Assembly: GCA_004123355.1 (NCBI GenBank)
Contig: SCHM01000002.1
Span: 1,798,001 to 1,862,000 of the forward strand
DNA length: 64,000 nt
Source of the DNA: Amphirosellinia nigrospora
Taxonomy: Eukaryota; Ascomycota; Sordariomycetes; Xylariales; Xylariaceae
Reading direction: 5' to 3'
Position 1 is the stretch's first letter, and every line of letters begins with the position of its first letter. Positions 49,988 to 61,765 of this stretch are shown here, in pieces. The notes beneath the pieces were generated by a model. That model saw only the letters and a program-made list of their open reading frames with translations. It did not search any database and was not told the origin of the DNA. Both the position numbers and the translations under genes were made by a program.

Positions 49988-52005
49988 CTCGTCGGTCATC
50001 ATATTTTATTTTCCGGCTATCTTTTATTTGACCGTTTATTACCCCTCTTTTTGTCTTTTTACATTAACATTATTCATACGTGTCCTATGCCACTCGTGGT
50101 TAGATTTATGGCTTTTAGTCAGGTATACGGTTTGAAGCGCCCTAGAGTGACTGATTTCCTTGACAGCAGAACTGTCTGTTAGAGACTCCGTGATATATGG
50201 GTAGGTCATCTACTTGTTGTTGCGCGAATGTCTCTAGAACTTACTCCGTAGGTGTAACTTGGTTATATAAAGATGATCTTTTTGTTCATGGTTTTGTAGC
50301 TCCATGACACCGCCAATTCATCACTGTCTGAGTAGACACATAGCTGGCTAGATGGATGCAAAATAGAGCCAATTTCATCAATCATATAAAAGGTTGTGCT
50401 TCACTGCCTGTTACTTTATGATAAGCCAAATAAATTACATTGTCAAGTGAAACTATTAACGTCTGTCCCTATTTCTTTGTTAAATATCATCAGTAGGTGA
50501 ATATCTCCATCTTTTCGTCTCTTCGTCAAGGGGGTCGGACAATATTGAATTAGCCCGGGTGTTTTCGACTCCTAGCCTACGAAGTAATTTGGATACTACT
50601 CATCCAAGGTCTCGACCGCTACTGAGATATTTAAGGGACTATTGATCGAATATAACTCAATATATAAGCGAATTTTTAAATTCAACAACCAGGTATATAG
50701 TGAGGGATATCAAAAGCACAGTAAAGAAACAGTTTTGGTGTTTTATATACAAATACACACTGTATCGCCTTCTGCCTCTTTTCACTTTATTCTACCTCCG
50801 AGTGCCACCTAAACTACTTTACTACTTGGATAAGCGTCTGCACATTCAAGAGTGAGAGCAAACCAGGATATTGATAACACGAGCCGCTTGAGTCGCCGTG
50901 GTAAAGCCTCCACTTGGTCACAGTTCTAAGGATCCAGAATGCTGAACAACTAGTTTAATACGAGAGGCTACGTTGATGTTTGGTCGTTACAGGCTCCTTG
51001 GGTCGATATATCTCCTGCCGTCTGCAACTTGGTCGGTTAGATATCGTGCTTCTCCAGCCACGGGTGTGTGTAAGATACAGAATTGATGTTCCCAAGATAT
51101 TGGGGAACATACTCTTGCATTAACTATTGGGTGTAATATACGAACCACGGCGTATAAGAGAAGTATTCACGAAGGCTTCCAAACCACTTACTCTACTACT
51201 CCCACAACATCTATCTTCGTTATTGAATTAGCCCGGGGCTCTGAGATCTTACTAAGAGGTAACCCAGCTTCTACTTAACCAAGAACTAGGCTTTTTTTCG
51301 GGTTGTTTTAACTTGAGTGCTATCTATGCTACAGGAGTGAAGATGACGTCTATCGACTCGTTATCACCTGCAAGGTCCGATAAAAATTTCGGCGTTAGGG
51401 TGAGAAAGAGGAGTTAAACGGTGATCCAAAGTTTGATCACGCCTTTTGGGTGGGCAGCGGAGGTTCCATATGGGTAAGGCCGAAGCCGTAACAGGCCGAG
51501 TCCGGCTATATTCCATCGGGCGACCACAGCCGTAAAGCAGTGCAGAGTCAGTTGACGCCGAAGAATGACATGAAGATTCGCTTAATCGCCGTCGGGGCAG
51601 AGGCCGAAACAAAATTCGCTGCCCGAATTCTGCTATATGCACGAAACTCGTAACGCGATTGCGACGACGAATTAGCCGCGGTTTCAACCATTGTTACAAA
51701 GATTATTCATCGTCATCGCCGCGGTTCGAGATTACTTCTCCACTTGATTTGAGGGCCATGCCAATGCTAATCCAGCTAGGCCCATCCATGTGAGCAGTGT
51801 GTGCGGATCCTGATCCTATCTAATGCCGACTTCTCGCGGGGATCCTTCACACATATATACGGCCTATGTAATCATTACCTATCCCCTCCTTTCCCTTTTC
51901 TTCAGATCAATTGAAGAGATTGAACTGTTTTTTACATTACCTTCAAGCTACAATTGGTGGAATATATACAATCGATCACTAGGGACCTAAATTTACAACG
52001 TTACC
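49988..52005. other. Intergenic, no supported gene
   Basis: Contains a 17-bp direct repeat (TATTGAATTAGCCCGGG) at 50543-50559 and 51221-51237, and a GC-richer island at about 51360-51720 whose minus-strand 107-codon open frame is Arg/Ser-rich without family features. The last 200 bases are the promoter and CT-rich leader of the reductase gene. Confidence 0.4.
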
Positions 52006-53244
52006 ATGCCGAAAGTACTTCTTACCGGTTAGTAATAATTGCCAATAATGCCCCTCTACCCCGCATCTTGAGGCGTCAATGTTGCCATGGATTGCGCCTA
52101 AAGCCCCTCCAAGGTGAAGCCAAAACTAGAAATTGACTGACGTGCTTTGAGCCCAACAGGTGGAACGGGCTTCATCGCCAGTATGTGACCCAAACCATAC
52201 CAACGTATTTGTCGATATAGCAATTAGGTGGACGTCGGCACTAACACCAGGCGACCCTGACCAGCCCACATCCTTGAACTCCTCCTGAAAAACGGCCATG
52301 ATGTCGTGACTACGGTGCGAAGCGAGGAAAAGGCAAAGATCGTCCGGGATGCGCACCCAGGGGCCAAGCTGACCGTCGTCCTTGTGCCCGACGTCGCCCA
52401 ACCGAATGCCTTCGACGAGGTTGTGCAGATCCCAGGTCTCGAGTACGTGCTGCACACGGCTTCGCCCTTCCACTTCAAGTTCAAGGACCCGAAGACGGAG
52501 ATATTAGACCCGGCCATTAAGGGAACGACGGAAATCCTCAAGTCGATCAAGAAGTACGCGCCGGGCGTGAAGCGCGTCGTCATCACGAGCTCCTTCGCCG
52601 CCATCGTCAACTCCACTCAGCTCGGAGACTCGAATAAGAAGTGGAGCGAGGCCGACTGGAACCCCGATACCTACGAGGACGGCGTCACGGGACCCCGGGC
52701 ACCACGTACCGCGTGTCCAAGACGCTGGCCGAGAAGGCCGCCTGGGACTTCAAGGAGGCGGAGAAGCCCAACTTCGACATCGCCACCATCAACCCGCCCT
52801 TCGTCTTCGGGCCCGTCGTACCCCACCTCGCCTCGCTAGGCGACATCAACACGAGCAACGGCAACATGGTCGCCTTGGTGGTGGCCGGTGGAAGAGCGAG
52901 ATCCCGCCGACGGGCGTGCACCTGTGGGTTGACGTGCGGGACGTCGCCAAGGCCCACGTCGTAGCCATGGAGCTGCCCGAGGCCGGCGGCAACCGCTTCT
53001 TCGTGACGGCCGGGTTGTTCTCCAACAAGGAGATCGTGCCCATCGTCCGCAAGAACTTCCCCCAGCTCGCTGACAAGCTGCCTGAGGAAGGCGTCCAGGG
53101 CGGCGACTACCCGGCGGCAGCGCCGACAACGTCTACAAGTTCGACAACTCTAAAGCTACCAAGGTGCTGGGCATCAACTGGGCCCCATTCGAGCAGACCG
53201 TCGTGGACACTATTAACAGTATCCTGGCGGCTAGTTCGAAATAG
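52006..53244 (+). CDS. NAD(P)-dependent reductase of the Gre2/dihydroflavonol-reductase (extended SDR) type
   Basis: Exons are 52006-52027, 52160-52180 (21 nt) and 52265-53244, about 341 residues. The start MPKVLLTGGTGFIA gives the TGGTGFI Rossmann motif, spread over the first two small exons. Then come HILELLLKNGHDVVTTVRS, EYVLHTASPF, VVITSSFAAI (catalytic Ser), TTYRVSKTLAEKAAW (YxxxK) and the binding region INPPFVFGP. The C-terminal part is GVHLWVDVRDVAKAHV and GINWAPFEQTVVD. The family reduces aldehydes and ketones (methylglyoxal, cinnamoyl-type, flavonol-type) with NADPH; the substrate here is unknown. Three frame slips occur at 52689-52691, 52887-52888 and 53113-53114, each in G runs and each resolved by one further G; the total length then fits a whole number of codons. 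Confidence 0.85.
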
Positions 53245-54025
53245 ACGCTAAACGAAAATCGTAAAGCAAAAATAAAACGGAGTCGTGAGGAGAAGGTCTC
53301 GATGTAGCTGATTTATAACGGCGCAGCATGTATAGACAATAGATCTCTCTCTTACTGATAAGATCCTCTGATGACATTCCACGTTCACCATGGTCTTGTG
53401 CCGCTTTCATACATGCATATCCCTGGTGAAGCCCACATTTCAAACAATTCCTCGCGTGTGCATATGCATGTTGGGTTCTGAACGCATCGCATTTGTGCTG
53501 ACCGGGTACAAACTGTGATCCCGGTGTTCTAATTAAGTTATTACTCTTTCAGATTTCTACCCTTCCTGAACCTCCCCGTCTTTGTTGTCCTGAGACATGC
53601 TCCTGTTTGTTCTGGCACAGTTATTACTCTTTCAGATTTCTACCCTTCCTGAACCTCTCCCGTCTTTGTTGTCCTGAGACATGCTCCTGTTTGTTCTGGC
53701 ACATAAACTTATGCATATTCGACACCACGTGTTCGAGTCGACTTATTCCTTACCTTTAGTATCTCCCACTTAACTTTTCCAAGTCCAACTCCTGCAGCGG
53801 CACAGCCGTTTTGAACTCCCCCTTTTTCTCCGTGCTTCCTCTTTTCCGACCTGAGGACGTAACGCCAGGCCCGCCTCCTCCAACTCCGCTCCAGCTGCCC
53901 CAGGATTCCCTCTCCTTGGTTTCCCGCGCATATGATTCAGTGAGGTCGCGTAGTTCCTTGGCCGAAATCGAGGTTGGAGGCCTTGAAGTACTCTTGTGTG
54001 GGGACTACGAGGCTATCACCGCGAG
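53245..54025. other. Intergenic with an 83-bp duplication
   Basis: 3' region of the reductase gene and of the minus-strand membrane-protein gene. Apart from the tandem duplication listed separately, nothing was recognised. Confidence 0.5.
53536..53702. repeat. 83/84-bp perfect tandem duplication
   Basis: Two head-to-tail copies begin at 53536 and 53619. They differ by one base (CCTCCCCG in copy 1, CCTCTCCCG in copy 2). Each starts AGTTATTACTCTTTCAG and ends TTGTTCTGGCAC. The near identity means the duplication is recent, or an assembly fault. Confidence 0.92.
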
Positions 54026-55480
54026 TTAGGGTTCTTGCTGGGAATGTGGGAGATCGTGGCGACGCAGAAGAGACCGAGAATGTAGGCGAGTTAGGATGCT
54101 TTGTGGCGGCGGGGGAAGCGCGCGAGTGGGTGGTGGTCCTGCTGGTGTCGCGAAATCCGACGATTCAGGCGGACCTTCAGGTAACCGAGGGAACCTCGTG
54201 GCCGACAATGGTGGCGTGCTGGTTCCAGTTACTGTGGCCGAGCTCGAGTGGACAGAGCTCACCTTGTTCGACTCAACCGTAATGGCGGAACCACCCGGCC
54301 CACTACTTAGGGAGTAGACACTACTCGGTTGAGGACGAGTTGGCACCGATGTTGTTCTAATCGCTGGAGACCCAATTTTACTTGCCGTGTCATTTCGATC
54401 GTGTCGAGGTATAAGTCCGCTTTCCGTAGGGGCGCCGATTGATGACGGCGGGAACGTCTGATTAGCGAAGCTTGGTGAGGCCGGAGATCGCGGGGTTCCT
54501 GTTTTAAGCGGCGGCTCCAGATACCTTCGCTCACTGAGCTTCGCTGGTGGTGTCAGTGGAGCGTTCCTGGATGATATGGATGGGTGGCGTTATCAAAGGT
54601 GTCCCAGAGTTGCTGTTAGGTATAGGATATGGACGATTCACATAAGTTATGAGGCCCGGCCCTGGAGAGCTTCTTCTGGGGCCCCTTCGTCGTCGGCGAA
54701 ATAGGAGGAGGAGAACAGCGATGATTGCTAAAACTGCTATCACTGAGAATATACCTATGGCTGCCTTGGCTCCTTCCGTGAGCCGTGACGAAGTAGCATT
54801 GATCGAGGCGGGTGAGCTCGTACTGCTCGCGCTACTTGCTAAGATTGATGTAGAAGCGAACGACATAGAAGCGTCTTGTGTACCGGCAGTTGGGATAGTA
54901 TTCGGCCCTATTGAATCCGTCGACCATGTTCTGGGAGTTGGAAGAATTGGGGTCCATTAGCTGTAGTATGGGGTGTTGCGCTCGTCGTAATTGTATAGGG
55001 CGTGGACAGAGCGCAGTAGTTGGTCGCAGGCGGGCCTGGGTCTTCAATTGAAAAAAAGCCAAGACTACTCGAGGTTAGTATGTGTCTCACAAAAGACTGA
55101 TGACGGCTTTTACGCACTTCTGACATTCATTAATGATTAGATCAACATTTGCTGTGCTGCTCGTTAGAGAAGACGACTTCAGTTTATCAGGTTCTGTTGG
55201 AACTGACGACTTTGCCCAATGCCTCCAGTATAAACGCCGCAGCTGATAGAATCACAGCAATATAAATCCCAGAGGCGAGTCTGTTGGTGTTCGGGCTGTT
55301 GTAGTTGGCGGCAAGCGTCCTCCACATTGGGAATCAGCTCATTAAAACACGCGGTAACACAAGCGGAGGCATTCTCCTTGACAAATTCCGCGGCGCCACT
55401 TCGACGATCCCCTGTTCTCGGATATCGAATCACCGTCCTATGAATGATATCGTGATCGCTATTGCCCCCTGCTGGCCCAT
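54026..55480 (-). CDS. Cys-rich single-pass membrane protein with Pro/Ser-rich cytosolic tail
   Basis: Exons on the minus strand are 55480-55118 and 55064-54026 (GTGCGT donor, ACTAACC branch, GTAG acceptor). The outer part has ordered cysteines: ASACVTACFNELIPN, EDACRQLQQ, LWDLYCCDSISCGVY, INECQN and ATNYCALSTPY. A Ser/Thr-rich stalk (TSATPHTTANG, SASSTSSPASINATSS) follows, then one membrane helix (AAIGIFSVIAVLAIIAVLLLL) and RRRRRGPRRSS as the inner stop-transfer signal. The tail is Pro/Ser-rich (YLEPPLKTGTPRSP, SRSLLRRHDL) and ends QQEP. This architecture is common in fungal surface sensors and orphan membrane proteins; no named domain is certain. One-base losses fit at about 55215 and 54954, and one more at the N-terminus. 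A +1 shift lies near 54575. The start is uncertain, and no clear signal peptide was found. Confidence 0.6.
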
Positions 55481-58101
55481 GGTGGTTCTCTGGAGGCGAG
55501 TCTTTCCTACGAGTAGAATTCTTTTATATAAGGTGAACCAATAAAGTTAATGAGAGGCATGTTTTGGTAGGTAGGTGAGTGAATCGTGTATTGCCGTGGA
55601 AAGAGTCGCTTGTAAACGAGTGTGAGCAATCTCAGACCCCGATGCTGACGATAGCGAGCGAGCTAGGGAGAAAGACACGGCCGTTAGACAATGGGAACTT
55701 ACATCAAGTTAAGCAACCTAGGTCAGTCAACAAGTCAGCTGCATGATACCTATATATCTACCTGCGCTGCCCATTTCGAAGTTATTGTATACTAGGAGAG
55801 ATTGGGACGTAGGTTCGTAAAGCTTAGTAGGACGATCGCGACGGTCACACGGCATTCCCCATATGCGATCACGTCGTGGCCGAATAATTGGTACTCAGAA
55901 GGTGGTGGTCGTACACTCCCGCTGCAACTTTCCGCCTGAACGATAATGAGCGACCGAAGCTGTGTGACCGTGCTCTGGTAATCTGTCTCGTATGGAAACA
56001 ATTGAGAAGGCTGCTGGTGCCCGCCTCGTGCTTTCGAGTGCAGAAGGGTGCGGTAGGTCATGCTCGTAGCGCCACCGGCCATGTAATAGGCCGCGAACTC
56101 GTAGGGGTAAAAATATATGTTCCAGAACCGAGCAAATGTTCTTTTGCTAGTAGGCGCATGCATATTGCATGTAATGACGATTCCATCCAGACCGAAATGT
56201 TTTCAATCCTCGATCTCAGCTATCAGCTGCTTACGTGCGGTTTCACTATATACAAGCCATAACTTTTGCTAGTCGTTTTTTTCCTTGCGAGAGCTTACTA
56301 GAAAGGTTCTTCCTGGCCCATTCAAGTATCTTCAAGAGACATTGACATAGCCTAAGATGGCAAATCAGTGGCGGCTGGTGTTGCGTTGGCCAGTTTAACG
56401 GATACTGACAGCGTGCGTGATACTGTCACTCCATTTGGCCGAGAAATGGTGATGGCTCTCTACCGCTTCCATAGCAACGAATAAGGGCCACCAAACACAT
56501 TTTTCACGCAAACCGTGCACAGCTAGCTCAAGTGCTTCATATTCTAAGAATGGCCAAGAGGACAAGGGCCAAATGCGGCCTGTGAAAACCGACAGTGAGC
56601 TACAGGAGCACGGAGCCCTGGAGCAATAATGAATCGAGGAGCGACGTCCAATGAATTCCTCTGGTAAACGAGAACCGCAGGTTCATGTGAGACAAAAAAT
56701 TCTGTCAATAGTTAGCTCTGTACCACAAGCTGCGACACAATGTGGCGAGGTGGCTCGACACCGGTACAACCGCTCTTTACATATGCACCTGTTTGCTCGC
56801 TTTACTTGGTGCACAGTCAAGCATGACGCGGAGAAAATGGGAACTCGTTGCTAGGCTGTGGTGATTTCGGCCAGGTTCGCGAACTGGGTGATGAACGTAG
56901 TTGAGATTACGCACATCATAGCAACAAGAAGGGGTTCCACCGGGGATCCCGTGCAGCTGATACTCGTCTGATTACGCCTCAAAGTCTGGGCTGTAGGTCT
57001 TAGTGTGGGGACTCTGAGACACGGACCAGAATGGCGAGATGAGAACCTCAACCGGAGCTGACATAATGTTGTTTACTGAGACTAGGTGTTGTATCTACCT
57101 ATCTTCTAGATACTTAATTGGCAAAGTACCTAGGTTAGTCTAATAGTATAGATAAGGAGAATCGGGAGATAGGTTTAAGAGGACCCCTTCAAAAGTATGT
57201 GCGTTCCCACTTAGAATATCGTATCAAAGTTGGGATTTAGAGATGTTGGAACATGAGTAGACCGAATCTTGCCTATTACCTAATAATAGTTAGAGACCTA
57301 AAGATGTATGCACTGCCCCGCACACACCCACTTTATTGAGAGATCACTCAAAGAGTTCACGGAACCCAACTACTTAAGTATCTACGTGGATAGTATTGCT
57401 CACCAACCATTACAGAATTGCTATGGATGATTCTGGTTCCTGGCCACCAATACATCTCAGACGTTCGATTACCTTAGGTAGCGTCAACATTTGGAAACGC
57501 TAATTAGGTGGACTTTCCCCAACCAGGCGGAATTCCGGCAAGGATCTTGAGGTTAGCATCCTGGTTCTAGCAGGTATGGCTACCTAAGGCAGTCTGAATC
57601 CAAACTTGATACATGCCTGCCTGACGTAGGTATATTATACCTGATAACCAAGGTATTGATTAGTCAAATCCCTGTATCAGGTACCAGCTGACGTTTATAC
57701 CTGGGTAGGTAGTGGGTTGAATACGTTATCGATAAGCGTCATCTACTCTAGCTACATGGGTAGGGGGGGTCCCGTTGCAGTTGCTGCGTAATCCATGATA
57801 ATGGGCTCTTCATAGTTCCATCATCCTCTATCTCCGACAACAGCACCTGCTACCGCCGCCTTACACCATCCGGACTCTCAGCCTATCTGACTTAGGCAAA
57901 CCCAATCTATCAAAGGCCCCAGGCAGGATCACAAAGAGTCATTCTCGGTGCAGATTATTTGCAGTATCATTTGCCATTGCTTATACCTCCATCCCACCTG
58001 GTTTCAACCATCTCGGGTTGCGATGAGGCTTGGGAGCCACCTTGATTGCCGTTATTTGCGCCGCCTCAAGTAGACTCTTGACTCCATTGTAAACTTGCGC
58101 C
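55481..58101. other. Intergenic, no supported gene
   Basis: Divergent promoter region between the Cys-rich membrane protein and UFD2, 2.6 kb long. Overlapping antiparallel open frames at 55792-56262 (about 123 codons each) show no family features. The 57-57.8 kb part is rich in TACCTAGG-like and ACCTAGGTA motifs. The right end is a CT-rich leader before UFD2. Confidence 0.4.
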
Positions 58102-61100
58102 ATGGATCCAAGTGAGCAGCCAGAGCCCACCTTGCCTCCGGCTGAGCAGGTATGTCATTCCCATCCTCACCGTTACGTCCCGAGCCTCCATATTAATAAA
58201 GGCTATGCTAGATGCGCCAGCGGAGGCTTGCGAAGCTAGCTAGCTTGAATGCCGCGTCGTCAAGCCCAAAACCTACTGCCGGAGAATCTAACACAGCTCA
58301 ATCCTCCGAGCCGTCGTCCTCCACGTCGCCCCCATCAAACCAAACCCAACCCCAGACTCAGCAAATCCGTATCACCCCGAGGCCGAAGCCCGCCGAGAGC
58401 TCCGTGCCTAACAATCCATTTTCCCAACTTACAAGTAAGAAGGCCGAATCTGGAATGGATCCTCTATCGATTCAGGTAATATTCGCAGCACCAAAGAACT
58501 ACAACTGCTGTTGACGCAGACTTCAGAAGCCCTCCCTGTCAAGAAGGTTCATACAATTACCGAAGAGAGCCTAGACGACTGGTCAGATCGTGTGCTTAGC
58601 GACGTGTTTCTCGTTACCCTCAACGAGAGAAGAACAGCCGATGTTCGGGGCACAAAGCTCACTTACCTACCAGAATTCGGGCCGAACTCGAGCAGTCTGG
58701 AGAGCCGGTAAAGCTCCGCACGTCGTCTATCGACGCCGCCCTCCTGGAGGCCGCTAAGCACGTGCCGAAAAACAAGGCGCTTCTCGACTACTTATTGCCC
58801 AGCTGGAAGCGTGTAATGAGGGCAAGTAGGCCATCTCGCCGACTATCTCTTGAGAAAGAAGCAGTGCTGGACGAGGCAAAGCGTCTTTGTATGAGTAACT
58901 GTATATTTGCTCTTACCATGCCGGAATATTTTGGGTACAGCCCAACCCTACACCTGTGATGCGTTACTCATGCTAATTACCGCTGCTAGCCGGGACCCCA
59001 ATCCAAATCACGACTCACTAGTCCCTTATCTTCTTCGTAACCACGATAATGAGGATGGGGTGTGCTTGGATTTCTTCACGGAGGCTGTTTCGCGCATCAG
59101 TGAAGACGATACCATAGCGCCAATCTTTACCGAGGCTATGGTTATCATCAGCAGTCGAGTCGCTAAAATGACTATGAACGATGATTATAAGCCTTATATC
59201 AACGTGAGACTTGGCTAAATATACCAGAATGATTAGTGCTGATGTTAGCAGTGCCTTGTGACTTATTCACGCTTTCCTCTCCTTCTCGACGTGCTTGCGC
59301 AGCATCCCACTTTTCAAGTTCAGCCGGACAAATATGCAACAAAAGAGGATTTAGCCAAGGCAACAGAGACGAAGACAATTCTCGGTCCTTTCTTTCGCAT
59401 CTCACCTCTTCAGACTGAGGTGACTAAAACCTACTTCGCTGCCCACGGACCATTGACCCTGGCCATGTCAAGTCTTCCCAAACATCATTACAGATGACGT
59501 TGAAGGCTCACCAAGGAGATTTAATAAGCATTATTAATGCCTTCGTCCGTGCTAGTCCTGCTGCTAAGAATAACACACTTGACTGGTTTGCTTTCAGCTT
59601 AAATTCAAATCACAAAAGGCGAGCTCTTCAGGTCAAAGCCGCTGACGTTGCGTCGGATGGCTTTATGGTGAACATAACTGCAATCTTGGATAAGCTCTGT
59701 GAACCTTTCATGGATGCTACTTTCTCCAAGATAAACAAGATTGATCTCGACTACCTTCGCCGGACACCGCGCGTGGATATGAGCGATGAGACAAAGTTGA
59801 ATGCTGACCAAGCTACATCGGATGCTTTTTACAACAATAAGGCTGAAGGCTCATCCAATTTCATCTCGGAAATTTTTTTCTTGACCCTAGCAGCGCATCA
59901 CTACGGGCTCGGAGCTAGTAACTCAAAGCTCAAGGATTTGGACAAGGATATCAAGTATGTCGAGAAAATTATCAAGCAAATGGAGGAAGAATTGCCGAAA
60001 GTACAAAATGTAAGTTCATTAAACAGACCGTCAAAGCATGAGCCCATACTAACCCGTCAGGATCCTGTTCGTTCAGCTATAGCGAAACAGCACCACCAAA
60101 GGGCTGTAGAAACAGTAGAGAAGTACATGGCCCTGAAGCACGCAATCCAAGCTGTTGTGCTCGACCAGGGCATGCAAACGCTGTCATTGCAGTTCATGCG
60201 ATATGTTGCTGTATGGCTTTTGCGAACTGCTAGTAAAACGGATTATCAACCTGGAAAGCAGATTGATCTTCCTCTTTCGGTAGACAGACCTGCAGCTTTT
60301 AGCTGTCTGCCCGAATATGCACTCCAAGATGTAGTAGAAAACTTCAAGTTTGTTTTTAGGTACGTGGGTTTGCACCCCCACTGATTATTTACTAAGTTTG
60401 GATTAGGTTTCTACCTAATATTCTAATGTCGGCCATTGGAGACGAAATAATTACACTATGCATCACCTTTCTACGATCCTCGGAGTACATAAAGAATCCC
60501 TACCTCAAGTCATCCTTAGTAACCTTGCTCTTCTCTGGCACATGGCCAATATATCACTTGAGCCGTGGTGTACTTGGTGATTCCCTGATAGGTTCAAGTT
60601 TCGCCAACGAGCATCTACTTCACTCGCTGATGAAATTCTATATTGGTATGTACAAGGTGCTTTCTATCTATGTGAACTTACTAACAAGATTAGAATGCGA
60701 ACACAGTGGCGTCAGTTCCGCGTTTTATGATAAGTTTAACATTCGCTATGAGATCTTTCAGGTCATCAAGACTATCTGGCCGAATAATGTATATAAAGAG
60801 AAGCTCAGCAGAGAGAGCAGGTAAGTTCAAAGGAAATTCATTAAGGGATCATTAGTTTCTGACGATTCTAGGGTCAACCGCCAATTCTTCGTCCAATTTG
60901 TAAACTTACTTCTCAATGATGCTACCTACCTGTTGGACGAGGCTCTGACAAAGCTTACAAAAATTCACGAATACCAGAAACACCTCCAAATCAGGGGCTA
61001 TCGCCAGAGGAGCGTGATAAAATCAAAACTGACCTAGAGCAAGCCGAGCAGCAGTGCCAATCGTGGATGCAGCTGGTGAATGACACAATGGGAATGATGA

Positions 61101-61765
61101 AGCTCTTCACCGAAACCTTGCGTGATTCATTTACCATGCCTGAGATTGTTGTCCGGTTAGCCGGCATGCTCAACTACAACCTCGAATCATTGGTTGGCCC
61201 AAAGCGTAGTCAACTTAAGGTTGAGGATGCTAAGAAATATCACTTTGACCCCAAGACATTACTGTCCGACTTCATTGATGTTTACCTCAATCTTGGACCT
61301 AAATCTGAGTTTGTTAAAGCCGTTGCTTCTGATGGTCGTTCGTACAAGCCATCAAACTTCGAGGCAGCATCACAACTGCTCCAAAACAATCTTGGGAAAC
61401 CGCCCGAGATGGTTACGGCATGGAACGATCTGAGAAAAAGGGTAGCCGAAGCTAAGGATGAGTTAGACCAAGCAGAACTGGATCTGGGTGAAATACCTCC
61501 AGAATTTGAGGATCCCATTATGGGAGACCTAATGACTGACCCAGTCATCCTGCCTTCGCGACACATTATGGACCGATCTACAATCGTCCAACAGCTTTTA
61601 TCAACCCCCAAGGACCCATTCTCAAATGTCCAAATGACTATTGACGATGTCGTGCCTGCAGATGATCTTCGCAGACAGATTGAGGCTTGGAAAGCTGAGC
61701 GCATTGCACGCGCCAAGGAAATGGCGAATCCCTCTAGCGATGCAATGGATACAAACGCTGGGTGA
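58102..61765 (+). CDS. UFD2: Ubiquitin conjugation factor E4 (Ufd2), U-box protein
   Basis: Exon starts and ends seen: 58102-58149, 58212-58475, 58520 to about 59201, about 59250-60009, 60061-60359, 60407-60645, 60694-60820 and 60872-61765. The protein starts MDPSEQPEPTLPPAEQMRQRR; a Ser/Pro/Gln-rich N-terminus follows. The Ufd2 core then reads DWSDRVLSDVFLVTL, LLDYLLPSWKRVMR, EAKRLCMSNCIFALTMPEYFG, MTLKAHQGDLISIINAF, FFLTLAAHHYGLGA, RFLPNILMSAIGDE and FVQFVNLLLNDATYLLDEA. The C-terminal U-box is DPIMGDLMTDPVILPSRHIMDRSTIVQQLLSTPKDPF in family terms (about 61510-61625), followed by VVPADDLRRQIEAW. Ufd2 extends ubiquitin chains on substrates for Cdc48 and the proteasome. One-base losses fit at about 58676, 59442 (CCC) and 60989 (AAA); one +1 shift lies near 58935. 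The introns at 60010-60060 and 60646-60693 are multiples of three without stops. Confidence 0.88.

Noticed and set aside
49890-49997. Calling a standard tRNA gene
   Set aside because: The boxes fit, but the acceptor and D stems do not pair and no anticodon loop with a T at position 33 fits an expected identity.
51364-51687. 107-codon minus-strand frame in a GC-rich island
   Set aside because: Arg/Ser-rich, no motif, isolated; kept only as a composition note.
55792-56262. Two antiparallel frames of about 123 codons
   Set aside because: They shadow each other, and neither shows protein-family features or splice logic.
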